21,418 nt of DNA from WLNJ01 sp037131165 (GTDB taxonomy: Bacteria > Actinomycetota > Thermoleophilia > Solirubrobacterales > Solirubrobacteraceae), in NCBI GenBank assembly GCA_037131165.1, contig JBAXRO010000030.1, positions 1 through 21,418 on the forward strand, written 5' to 3'. Positions 6,002-12,778 of the stretch are shown here, piece after piece; the first letter of the stretch is position 1; each line of letters begins with the position of its first letter. A program made the position numbers and the translations under genes. Below the pieces are notes generated by a model. It was not told the origin of the DNA and searched no databases. It was given only the letters and a program-made list of their open reading frames with translations.

Positions 6002-7897
6002 GTGAGCTCTCCGGCGGATCCATCCCTGCACACGCGAGAGCGCCACGCCAAGGCGCTCGGATCATTGCCGCCCGACGACGGGCACGACGAACGCGATGCC
6101 ACCCGCGGCCTGATCGCGGCTGCCCCCTCGGACCTGACGATCAAGTCGAGCGACGGCCGGGTCGTCTGGACCCTCGAGGACTACGCGTTCCTGCTCGAAT
6201 CCGCGGAAGCACCCGAGAGCGTGCACCCGGCCCTCTGGCGACTCGCTCGACTGAACATGAACGCCGGCCTCTACGAGGTTGCCGAAGGGGTCTTCCAGGT
6301 GCGCGGCTACGACCTCTCGAACATGGCCCTGATCGAAGGGGAGCGCGGGGTGATCGTGGTCGATCCGCTGATCTCCCCGGAGTGCTCGGCGGCGGCACTA
6401 GCCCTCTATCGCGAACACCGCGGCGAGCGGCCGGTCGCCGCCGTGCTCTACACGCACAGCCACATCGATCACTTCGGCGGCGTGCGCGGAGTGATCGAGG
6501 AGGGTGAGGACATCCCGGTCTGGGCGCCGGAGGGCTTCACCGAGGCGGCGATCAGCGAGAACGTGATCGGCGGAGCGACGATGGCAAGGCGCGCCTCCTA
6601 CATGTACGGCGCCAACCTCGAGCGCGGACCCAAGGGGCAGGTCGACGTCGCGATCGGGAAGGGCGTCTCGAAGGGAAGCCCGGGATTGGTCCCAGTCACC
6701 AACCACGTGACCGCGACCGGACAGGTCGAGGCGATCGACGGCGTCACCTTCGAGTTCCAGATGGTCCCGGAGACCGAGGCGCCGGCCGAGTTCAACTTCT
6801 TCCTGCCCGACAGCGGCGCGCTGTGCGTGGTCGAGACGGCTTCCCACACGCTCCACAACGTCCTCACCATCAGGGGAGCCCAGGTGCGCGACGCGCTCTG
6901 GTGGTCGCAGTGCCTGAACGAGTCGATCGAGCTGTTCGGCCACAGGGCGGAAGTGATCTTCGCCGGGCACCACTGGCCGACCTGGGGCGAGAGTGAAATC
7001 CGTGAATTCCTCGCAGCGCAGCGAGACCTCTACCGCTTCATTCACGACCAGACCATCCGCCTCTCGGGCGCGGGACACAACGGCGAGGAGATCGCCGAAC
7101 GGATCGAGCTGCCCGAGTCGCTCAGCGAGCTGTGGCATACGCGAGGCCACTACGGCTCCGTTCGCCACAACGCCCGCGCGGTCTTCCAGCGCTACTTCGG
7201 CGTCTACGACGGAAACCCGGTCAACCTCGACCCCCTGCCTCCTGCCGAAGCCGGAAGGCACTACGTCGATGCGATCGGAGGCAGCGAACGGGCGGTCGAG
7301 ATCGCCCGCGAGGCGCTCGACTCGGGCGACGAGCGCTGGGCGGCGACGCTGGCCGGGCATGTGGTGTTTGCAGATCCCGACAACGCCGAGGCGCGCGCGG
7401 TGCAGGCCGAGGCCTTCGAGCAGCTCGGCTACCAGACCGAGAACGCCACCTGGCGCAACGCCTACCTGACCGGGGCGTCAGAGCTGCGCGACGGCGTGCC
7501 GGCAGACGGACTCAAGGCGCAGTCGCCGGACATTCTGCGCGCGCTCGCGACCGGCCAGCTGTTCGATGCGATGGCCTCGCGGATGAACGGCGAGCGAGCC
7601 GCCGCCGTCCAGCTGGTGCTCGGTTGGGACTTCACCGACACGGATGAGCAGTTGACCTTGACCGTTACGAACGGGGCGATGAGCGCGGTCCACGGCCGGA
7701 TCTCCGACGGGGCCCAGGCCACGGTGACGACCACGAGAGCAACCCTCGACTCGGTCCTGCTGCAGGAGATCGACCCGATCGAGGCGTTCAGCTCCGGGGC
7801 GATCGCGGTCGCCGGCGACGGAACGGCACTCGGCACCTTCCTGAGCCTGCTCGACGAGCCGCCCGCCGACTTCCCGATCGTCACCCCGCGGCCCTGA
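6002..7897 (+). CDS. Class III alkyl/aryl-sulfatase (SdsA1/BDS1 family, metallo-beta-lactamase fold)
   Basis: The 631-residue protein has three parts: a metallo-beta-lactamase domain (about 80-400), a helical dimerisation region (about 400-500), and a C-terminal SCP2-like domain (about 510-631). The zinc motif THSHIDHFGG gives His152, His154, Asp156 and His157. Acidic ligand candidates are in PETEAPAEF (Glu257-Glu262), and a distal ligand in AGHHWPTWG (His323/324). The ASHTLHNVLTIRGAQVRD segment is characteristic of this family, which cleaves sulfate from primary alkyl sulfates such as SDS. There is no signal peptide, so the enzyme should be cytoplasmic, unlike secreted SdsA1. The frame extends upstream to 5816 over the opposing gene's start. 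The GTG at 6002 is preferred because of the -10 box and because family homology begins soon after. Confidence 0.92.
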   Translation: MSSPADPSLHTRERHAKALGSLPPDDGHDERDATRGLIAAAPSDLTIKSSDGRVVWTLEDYAFLLESAEAPESVHPALWRLARLNMNAGLYEVAEGVFQVRGYDLSNMALIEGERGVIVVDPLISPECSAAALALYREHRGERPVAAVLYTHSHIDHFGGVRGVIEEGEDIPVWAPEGFTEAAISENVIGGATMARRASYMYGANLERGPKGQVDVAIGKGVSKGSPGLVPVTNHVTATGQVEAIDGVTFEFQMVPETEAPAEFNFFLPDSGALCVVETASHTLHNVLTIRGAQVRDALWWSQCLNESIELFGHRAEVIFAGHHWPTWGESEIREFLAAQRDLYRFIHDQTIRLSGAGHNGEEIAERIELPESLSELWHTRGHYGSVRHNARAVFQRYFGVYDGNPVNLDPLPPAEAGRHYVDAIGGSERAVEIAREALDSGDERWAATLAGHVVFADPDNAEARAVQAEAFEQLGYQTENATWRNAYLTGASELRDGVPADGLKAQSPDILRALATGQLFDAMASRMNGERAAAVQLVLGWDFTDTDEQLTLTVTNGAMSAVHGRISDGAQATVTTTRATLDSVLLQEIDPIEAFSSGAIAVAGDGTALGTFLSLLDEPPADFPIVTPRP

Positions 7898-7911
7898 CGC
7901 CCGGTCGCGGG

Positions 7912-7932
7912 CGCGCCCAGAGACGGGGCGCG
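7912..7932. terminator. Bidirectional hairpin between alkylsulfatase gene and tRNA-Ala
   Basis: CGCGCCC at 7912-7918 and GGGCGCG at 7926-7932 form a perfect seven-pair GC stem with a seven-base loop. It lies just past the alkylsulfatase stop (plus) and just past the 3' end of the tRNA (minus), where both transcripts must end. There is no plus-strand U-run; the minus strand has only short pyrimidine runs, and on its tRNA side. Confidence 0.45.
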
Positions 7933-7943
7933 ACGGAAGGAAG

Positions 7944-8016
7944 TGGAGCCAGTCGGGATCGAACCGACGACCTCCTGCTTGCAAAGCAGGCGCTCTCCCA
8001 GCTGAGCTATGGCCCC
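7944..8016 (-). tRNA. tRNA-Ala (anticodon TGC)
   Basis: The 73-base cloverleaf on the minus strand has acceptor GGGGCCA/TGGCTCC, D-arm GCTC/GAGC, anticodon stem CCTGC/GCAGG around loop TTTGCAA (anticodon TGC), and T-arm GTCGG/CCGAC with TTCGATC loop. The third acceptor pair is G-U, the alanine identity element. The discriminator is A and CCA is not encoded. Confidence 0.97.
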
Positions 8017-8107
8017 ATGGGGGAGAGAAGTCTAGCTCCGGGCCGCCGAGGCGGTACCTGCCGCACGATTGCGACTGACGGAGCCCCGATTCCGCCAGCG
8101 AGCGCAA

Positions 8108-8113
8108 TAGATT
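8108..8113 (+). promoter_or_regulatory. -10 element TAGATT for the 8124 membrane protein
   Basis: TAGATT ends ten bases before the ATG at 8124. No Shine-Dalgarno sequence is present, so the leader would be nil or a few bases. Confidence 0.45.
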
Positions 8114-8123
8114 CGCCGCTGCG

Positions 8124-8864
8124 ATGACTGGCGGCGATCAGGAACGGGAGGGACTGCTCGACGACGTCGGGGAGCTCGTCGAGGACGTCCTCGGCGAGAA
8201 CCTGCCGGAGCCGGAGCCGGAGGATCCATGGGAGAGGCGACTTCGGCTCGTCGACGCGATCACGGCCGTACTGCTCTCCGTTGCCGCGGTCGCGACTGCA
8301 TGGGCGACCTTCCAGGCAAGCCAGTGGGCCGATGCCCAGAGCGACTCGGTCGCGGCGGCTTCGATCGCGAGGAGCGACTCGCTGCGCTACTCGAACGACG
8401 CCGGGCAGATCGAACAGATCGACACGGCAGTCTGGCTCGAGTGGCTGACCGCATACTCGCAGGGCGACAAGGCAAGGGCGCGGTTCCTCAGCGAGCGCTT
8501 CCGCCCGACTCTCGCCGCAGCGCAACGGGAGTGGGCCGGCAAGGCCGTGATCGGATCCGACGGCAAGGTCAGCCAGGTGCCGCCGGGCACCCCGTTCGAC
8601 GGGCCCGCGTACAGGATCCCGAAGGCGGAGCGGGCCGAACAGCTCGCCAATCAGGCCGAGTCCGAGATGGTCAAGGCGCAGGAGGCCTCGAACACGAGCA
8701 CCGAGTTCGTGACTGCCGCGCTGATCCTCGCACTGGTCCTGTTCTTCTCCGGCATCGCGACGAAGTTCCGCAACCCGAGGTTGCAGGTCCTGCTCGTCCT
8801 CTTGGCCTTGGTCTTCCTCGTCGGCGGCCTGGCAAGGACTTTCACCCTCCCGCAGCTGCTCTGA
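8124..8864 (+). CDS. Uncharacterised three-helix membrane protein with periplasmic/cytoplasmic coil domain
   Basis: The 246-residue protein starts with an acidic tail (1-38), then a membrane helix (about 43-62) running into the motif A-W-A-T-F-Q-A-S-Q-W-A. A soluble, mostly helical domain follows (about 70-195), with regularly spaced W/Y residues and RFRPTL at 126-131. The C terminus has two more helices (about 196-213 and 218-237). I associate this layout (helix ending in W-x-x-x-Q-x-x-x-W, coil domain, two helices) with a widespread uncharacterised actinobacterial membrane protein family that resembles DUF4337 proteins; membership is not proven. No catalytic motif is visible. It is transcribed alone, downstream of tRNA-Ala on the other strand. 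Confidence 0.8.
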   Translation: MTGGDQEREGLLDDVGELVEDVLGENLPEPEPEDPWERRLRLVDAITAVLLSVAAVATAWATFQASQWADAQSDSVAAASIARSDSLRYSNDAGQIEQIDTAVWLEWLTAYSQGDKARARFLSERFRPTLAAAQREWAGKAVIGSDGKVSQVPPGTPFDGPAYRIPKAERAEQLANQAESEMVKAQEASNTSTEFVTAALILALVLFFSGIATKFRNPRLQVLLVLLALVFLVGGLARTFTLPQLL

Positions 8865-8902
8865 CCGAAGGCCGCCCGTTACTCGCCCCGGCGGGCCGCT
8901 GG

Positions 8903-8908
8903 TAGGTT
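8903..8908 (+). promoter_or_regulatory. -10 element TAGGTT for the 8915 MDR gene
   Basis: TAGGTT ends six bases before the ATG at 8915, the exact spacing expected if transcription starts on the A of ATG. It is the same hexamer as at greA. Confidence 0.55.
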
Positions 8909-8914
8909 CAGCCG

Positions 8915-9928
8915 ATGAACGAAATCAATCGCCGCCTGCTGCTGAAGACCCGTCCGGAAGGACTCGTCAAGAACTCCGACTTCGACCTTGTCGAGGAGGC
9001 CGTCCCTGAGATCGGTGAGGGCGAAGCCCTGATCCGCACCACCTTTCTCTCGCTCGATCCGACCAACCGCGTCTGGATGACCGACGCCCCCGGCTACCTG
9101 CCGCCCGTCCAAATCGGCGAGGTGATGCGCTCCGGCGGCATTGGCCGGGTGGTCGCCTCCAACAGCCCGCGATACGAGGTCGGCCAGCTGGTCAATGGCT
9201 TCACCGGATGGCAGGACTACGTCGTCGCGTCCGACTCGCTTCCGTTCACCCCGCTGCCCGCGATCCCGGGAGTGCCAGACAGCGCGTTCCTCGGCGCCCT
9301 CGGCATGACCGGCCTGACCGCCTACTTCGGGATCACAGACGTCGCACAGGTCGGGGAGGGCGACACCGTCGTGATCTCCGCGGCTGCCGGAGCGGTCGGC
9401 AGCGTGGCCGGCCAGATCTCGAAGATCCTCGGCGCGAGGGTCGTGGGGATCGCCGGTGGGCCTGCCAAGTGCGCTTGGCTCACGGACGAGCTCGGCTTCG
9501 ATGCAGCCGTCGACTACAAGGCCGACGACTGGCTCGCCCAGCTGAAGGCCGCGACCCCGGATGGGATCGACGTCGACTTCGAGAACGTCGGTGGCGAAGT
9601 GATGGAGGCAGTCTTCGCCCGGCTCAACATCGGGGCGAGGGTCGCCCTGTGCGGGTTGATCTCCGGCTACAACGACCCTGAGGGCCCGGGCGGTCCGGCC
9701 AACTTCGGCGCGCTGATCAGCAAGCGGGCGAAGGTTCAGGGGTTCCTGATCCTCGACTACTTCGGCCAGATGGAAGCAGCCGTCGGCCAGCTTGCGCAGT
9801 GGATGGGGGAGGGCAAACTCCAGCATCGCGAGACGGTCGTCGAGGGACTCGAGAACACGCCGGAGTCGCTCAACCTGCTGTTCACGGGCCAGAACACGGG
9901 CAAGCTCGTGGTCAAGATCGCCGACTGA
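8915..9928 (+). CDS. NADPH-dependent MDR oxidoreductase, curcumin/prostaglandin reductase (CurA/LTB4DH) type
   Basis: The 337-residue enzyme has the hallmarks of the leukotriene B4 dehydrogenase/CurA branch of zinc-free MDR proteins. These are the FLSLDPTNRVWM motif at 44-55, GWQDYVV at 98-104, LGMTGLTAYFG at 129-139, the nucleotide loop AAAGAVGSVAGQ at 156-167, and DVDFENVGGEVM near 215. Relatives reduce the carbon-carbon double bond of alpha,beta-unsaturated ketones with NADPH. Near the end LILDYF and the TGKLVVKI tail match the family. The substrate is unknown; detoxification of reactive enones is the usual proposal. It is a single gene with its own -10 box. It belongs to a different MDR branch from the 3870 gene, so it is not a recent duplicate. 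Confidence 0.9.
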   Translation: MNEINRRLLLKTRPEGLVKNSDFDLVEEAVPEIGEGEALIRTTFLSLDPTNRVWMTDAPGYLPPVQIGEVMRSGGIGRVVASNSPRYEVGQLVNGFTGWQDYVVASDSLPFTPLPAIPGVPDSAFLGALGMTGLTAYFGITDVAQVGEGDTVVISAAAGAVGSVAGQISKILGARVVGIAGGPAKCAWLTDELGFDAAVDYKADDWLAQLKAATPDGIDVDFENVGGEVMEAVFARLNIGARVALCGLISGYNDPEGPGGPANFGALISKRAKVQGFLILDYFGQMEAAVGQLAQWMGEGKLQHRETVVEGLENTPESLNLLFTGQNTGKLVVKIAD

Positions 9929-9956
9929 GCCGGACCGGCGAACGCCAGCCCGAGGG

Positions 9957-9962
9957 TAAGGT
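9957..9962 (+). promoter_or_regulatory. -10 element TAAGGT for the lipoprotein gene
   Basis: TAAGGT ends six bases before the ATG at 9969. There is no Shine-Dalgarno sequence. Confidence 0.5.
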
Positions 9963-9968
9963 CACGCC

Positions 9969-10475
9969 ATGACCGCCAGCCGAATCATCTCCGCCGCTGC
10001 AGCTCTCGCCTGCACCGTTGCGTTCGTCGGCTGCGGCAGCGAAAGCGGCGAGTCGAAGGCGACGCTCAGCAAGCAGGACCAGCAGCAGCTGACCGAACGG
10101 ACCGACCAGTTCCAGAAGAGCCTGCAGGCGACGGTGACCGGGTTGACGAGCTGCCTCAAGGACTCGGCCAAGTCCGGCGGGATCGCCGGGATCGCGGCCT
10201 GCGTGGACCAGCTGCTGACCAACACCGCCACGACCGCGGAGGAACTTTCGACCTACGCAGCCGGGCTGAAGGGGAAGGTCAAGGAGAAGTGCGGGACCCA
10301 GCTCCAAGCGATGTCGGCAGCAGTGAAGGAGATCGGTTCGGCCCTGAGGACCGCGGGGTCCGCGATCGGCAAGGGCGACACGACCGGCTTCCAGCAGGCG
10401 ATCGGCGGACTCTCGGCCTCCGGCGGCGAGCTCCAAGCAGCAGTCACGGCAATCGGCACCGACTGCGTCGGCTGA
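9969..10475 (+). CDS. Small putative lipoprotein, helical, four extra cysteines
   Basis: The 168-residue protein has a lipoprotein signal: positive Arg5, a hydrophobic stretch, then AFVGC with the lipidated Cys at 22, followed by a Gly/Ser/Glu linker. Phe at the -3 position is unusual for a lipobox. The mature part is predicted all-helical, rich in Ala, Gln, Lys and Thr, with cysteines at 62, 78, 108 and 166 that could form two disulfides outside the membrane. I do not recognise the family. The gene lies between an MDR reductase and a small acidic protein on the same strand, but each has its own spacing and probably its own promoter. Confidence 0.78.
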   Translation: MTASRIISAAAALACTVAFVGCGSESGESKATLSKQDQQQLTERTDQFQKSLQATVTGLTSCLKDSAKSGGIAGIAACVDQLLTNTATTAEELSTYAAGLKGKVKEKCGTQLQAMSAAVKEIGSALRTAGSAIGKGDTTGFQQAIGGLSASGGELQAAVTAIGTDCVG

Positions 10476-10539
10476 CGCCACTCGCCCGCCCAGGCCCCGG
10501 CTAATCCCACTCGGCGACCGATCCGGGGTAGAAGTGGTC

Positions 10540-10875
10540 ATGGCCGATGATCGCAAGCGATTCTCCTCGGACCCCCTGGTCGACGAACAGGAGGAGCTGG
10601 CCGCCCGTGAGGCAGCGGCGATAGGGGGAGTGGCCGGCGACGAGGAGCTCGATCCGGCTCAGCGGCCCGTGATCGAGGCTGGAGGTGGGCAGGCGGAAGG
10701 CTTCGAGCTTGCCGAGAGCGACCTGATCCGGCACGCGAGCCACGGCGACGACCGACCGGACGGCATCATCTTCCACGACGCTGGACGGCCCGAGGCCGAG
10801 ATCGAGCAGCAGACCGGCGAGTTCAGCGAGGCCGACAGCGTCAGCCGGAGTTCGAAGCCGACCGACGAGGACTGA
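10540..10875 (+). CDS. Small acidic hypothetical protein
   Basis: The 111-residue protein is hydrophilic and acidic, with no membrane segment. A helical N-terminal part has DPLVDEQEELAAREAAAIGG at 11-30. A central DPAQRPVIEAGGGQAEGFEL segment (about 39-58) looks conserved in style, and the C terminus is disordered and polar. I have an impression of similar small proteins in Thermoleophilia but cannot name a family or function. The start could be the GTG at 10534; the ATG at 10540 gives the usual M-A-D-D-type start. Upstream TAGAAG (10529-10534) is at best a weak -10. It converges with the acidic 10905 gene. Confidence 0.68.
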   Translation: MADDRKRFSSDPLVDEQEELAAREAAAIGGVAGDEELDPAQRPVIEAGGGQAEGFELAESDLIRHASHGDDRPDGIIFHDAGRPEAEIEQQTGEFSEADSVSRSSKPTDED

Positions 10876-10904
10876 GCGGAAGCGGGCGGGCGACCGCGGG
10901 CGGG

Positions 10905-11540
10905 CTACTTGCCGTCGTCGCCGTCGAAGTCGAAGTCGCGGGGACCCGACTGCTCGAACCAGAGCTTGTCGTGGTCGGGCGAATCTGCGAGGAAGTCGGG
11001 AGTCCCTTCGAGGACATCGTCTGACTCGACCCCCGGAAGAGCCTGCTGGCCCTCGATCTCGCTCTCCGGCTTGTCAGCGTCGTCGTCGTCGGCATCGGCG
11101 TCCTCGTCGTCGTCGGCATCTTCGGCGCGACCCTGATCGAACTCGAGGTCATCATCGAACTCGACTTCGTGGGACTCGGTCTCAGCGCCGGGCGAGCGCA
11201 ACGAGGGATCGTCGAAGTCGGCCTCTTCGAACGCCACTTCCTCGGCCGCCTCGGAAGCACCGAGGACATCGAAGTGCTCAGTCGCCTGGTCGTCAGGCAG
11301 CTCGTCGCCACCTGCGGCGAGGTCCACCTCGACTGCCTCGTCCTCCTCGACCTCGGCGGGCGGAACCGGTTCGTTCCCTGCCGGCAGCTCGCCGTCCTCG
11401 GAGTGGGACTCCGGCTCCTCGACCTCGCGGACAGGCGGACTCAGCGCCTCAGCCTCGGCTCTGGCGATCTCCGTCGGGTCGGCGCCGCGGCGCCGCATGA
11501 GTTCAAGGTGTTCGCGAATCGCGTCGTCGAGCAGGCCCAT
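10905..11540 (-). CDS. Acidic, largely disordered protein with conserved-looking ends
   Basis: The 211-residue protein opens with an amphipathic helix (MGLLDDAIREHLELMRRR, then GADPTEIARAEAEAL). About 140 residues of Asp/Glu-rich low-complexity sequence follow, including runs of D and E between about 132 and 155. It ends with aromatic segments: DVLEGTPDFL, DKLWFEQ and PRDFDFD. The net charge is strongly negative and there is no signal peptide or membrane helix. From memory I associate the two ends with an uncharacterised Thermoleophilia family whose middle varies in length; this needs an alignment. Function is unknown; binding of a basic partner through the ends or the acidic linker is plausible. 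It is transcribed divergently from tRNA-Ala(CGC), with TACGAT eight bases before the ATG. Confidence 0.82.
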   Translation of the reverse strand: MGLLDDAIREHLELMRRRGADPTEIARAEAEALSPPVREVEEPESHSEDGELPAGNEPVPPAEVEEDEAVEVDLAAGGDELPDDQATEHFDVLGASEAAEEVAFEEADFDDPSLRSPGAETESHEVEFDDDLEFDQGRAEDADDDEDADADDDDADKPESEIEGQQALPGVESDDVLEGTPDFLADSPDHDKLWFEQSGPRDFDFDGDDGK

Positions 11541-11548
11541 CTGCGTGG

Positions 11549-11554
11549 ATCGTA
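11549..11554 (-). promoter_or_regulatory. -10 element TACGAT for the acidic protein gene
   Basis: On the minus strand TACGAT runs 11554 to 11549, eight bases before the ATG at 11540. Ten bases separate it from the plus-strand TACGAT of the tRNA promoter. Confidence 0.5.
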
Positions 11555-11564
11555 CCTGCGACGC

Positions 11565-11570
11565 TACGAT
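11565..11570 (+). promoter_or_regulatory. -10 element TACGAT for tRNA-Ala(CGC)
   Basis: TACGAT lies 44 bases before the mature 5' end of the tRNA at 11615, leaving a precursor leader of roughly 38 bases. Its expected -35 position lies inside the divergent gene's start region. Confidence 0.4.
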
Positions 11571-11614
11571 TACGGCGCGTCCGGGCGCGGCAGGCCGTGA
11601 ATCCGGACGAACGC

Positions 11615-11687
11615 GGGGCTATAGCTCAGATGGGAGAGCGCCTGGATCGCACCCAGGAGGTCGCCGGTTCGATTCCGGCTAGCTCCA
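11615..11687 (+). tRNA. tRNA-Ala (anticodon CGC)
   Basis: The 73-base cloverleaf has acceptor GGGGCTA/TAGCTCC with the G3-U70 alanine identity pair, D-arm GCTC/GAGC, anticodon stem CCTGG/CCAGG around loop ATCGCAC (anticodon CGC, reading GCG), and T-arm GCCGG/CCGGC with TTCGATT. The discriminator is A and CCA is not encoded. It shares much of the 5' half with the TGC tRNA-Ala at 7944. Confidence 0.96.
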
Positions 11688-11770
11688 TCGCATTGAGGAC
11701 AGAATTGTTCGCCAAGGCAATCAATTCCCTCGATTCAGTCTCGGCTGAGCGCCAGTCACAGGAGCGGACC

Positions 11771-11787
11771 GTCGAGGGTCTCTCGAC
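11771..11787. terminator. Hairpin between tRNA-Ala(CGC) and the convergent membrane protein gene
   Basis: GTCGAG-GGTCT-CTCGAC is a perfect six-pair stem with a five-base loop in the 139-bp gap between converging transcripts. There is no U-run. The rest of the gap holds nothing I recognise. Confidence 0.35.
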
Positions 11788-11826
11788 ACGGAGGCCAGCG
11801 GCCCGGGCTGTGCCCAGCTCGAAGCC

Positions 11827-12660
11827 CTAGCCGCCGTGCTCCTCAATCACGTCCTTGCGAGTCACAGTCAAGTAGGTCACCACAGCTGCGATCACGCCGA
11901 GGAAGATCAAGCTCGTGGCCGTGGTGCCGAGCCCCAGGCCGCCGAGGTCAGGGTCCGAGAGTGAGATCCAGTCGCCGGTGTTGCCGCCAAGCGGGCGCGT
12001 GAGGATGTAGGCCATCCAGAACGTCAGCACGGCGTTTGCGTTGAGTACAAATCGAGCGAATGCGATCAAAGCGATGGCTCCTGCCACAACCATGACCGAC
12101 GCGAAGTAGCCAAGGCCGGTCTGCTCCGCAAGCAGGTCGCCGGCCGATGTACCCAGAGCGAACGTCGCCAGCACGACGAGCCAGTAGAACGCCTCTCTAC
12201 GACCCTTGTAAACAGAGTGAATTGAGAGGGTTCGCTCGATCGCGTACCAGATGCCAAACACCGCTGCCAGAACAGAGCTGAAAATGATCGTTGTCGTTAC
12301 GAGGGTTACGCCCTTGTCGTCATGTAGCCAGTCGGTCACGAGCGTGCCAACGATGCTGATCAGCACAACGGCCACCCAGTACGACACCGGGCGATAGCGG
12401 TTCAACCTCATCTGCATAACCAGCGCGATTGCCAGCAGCGTGCCCATGATCGCGAACGTCTTGGGAATGCCCAAGCCCAGACCACCGTTGTCGGGAGATT
12501 GAAGGAAGTCGGAGGCAGTCTCGCCGACTGTCGTGCAAAGCACTTTGATGATCCAGAACCACACTGTGATCTCTGGAACCTTGTTGAAGAGGGTCGCCGC
12601 CTTGACCTTCGGTCCGCGGAGCGGCTGGCTTGGATTGGCGTGTAGCTGAGATGTATGCAT
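11827..12660 (-). CDS. COG4705-type multi-pass membrane protein with fourfold internal repeat
   Basis: The 277-residue protein has about eight membrane helices arranged as four two-helix modules. Each first helix carries [FY]-W-x9-G-x4-D-[FWL]-[LI]: W36/G46/D51, W95/G105/D110, W160/G170/D175 and W215/G225/D230, with no gap in any copy. Modules one and four also share a GGLGLG turn. NKVPEITVWFW at the start and LTVTRKDV at the end match the uncharacterised COG4705 membrane protein group as I know it. Four symmetrically placed membrane acids suggest an ion or small-solute path, which is inference. The frame is open back to 12828, but the ATG at 12660 is the natural start; CATAAA six bases before it is a weak -10. 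Codon use and base composition are clearly less GC-rich than the neighbours, suggesting acquisition. Confidence 0.85.
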   Translation of the reverse strand: MHTSQLHANPSQPLRGPKVKAATLFNKVPEITVWFWIIKVLCTTVGETASDFLQSPDNGGLGLGIPKTFAIMGTLLAIALVMQMRLNRYRPVSYWVAVVLISIVGTLVTDWLHDDKGVTLVTTTIIFSSVLAAVFGIWYAIERTLSIHSVYKGRREAFYWLVVLATFALGTSAGDLLAEQTGLGYFASVMVVAGAIALIAFARFVLNANAVLTFWMAYILTRPLGGNTGDWISLSDPDLGGLGLGTTATSLIFLGVIAAVVTYLTVTRKDVIEEHGG

Positions 12661-12762
12661 CGGAGCTTTATGCCACCGGGGCCTAAGGCGAGAGTAAGAA
12701 GCAACAGTGCGTCGACGGGCGCGAGCGATCACCCACCGGTCGCGGCAATGCGGCGGCGGCTC

Positions 12763-12768
12763 TACGAT
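12763..12768 (+). promoter_or_regulatory. -10 element TACGAT for ppk1
   Basis: TACGAT ends ten bases before the ATG at 12779. There is no Shine-Dalgarno sequence and no clear -35. Confidence 0.45.
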
Positions 12769-12778
12769 CGAAGTCCGA

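Noticed and set aside
5335..6507. 390-codon plus-strand open frame over greA, the DUF7144 gene and the sulfatase start
   Set aside because: It crosses three better-supported genes and reads as Arg-rich low-complexity sequence.
6398..7360. 320-codon minus-strand open frame
   Set aside because: It is antisense to the alkylsulfatase, whose catalytic motifs are intact, and no family resemblance was seen.
10882..10905. Direct repeat GCGGGCGGGC, twice, four bases apart
   Set aside because: It is short, very GC-rich and lies in the gap between convergent stops; it looks like compositional chance.
11597..11830. 77-codon plus-strand frame
   Set aside because: It reads straight through the tRNA-Ala(CGC) gene and has no protein-like features.
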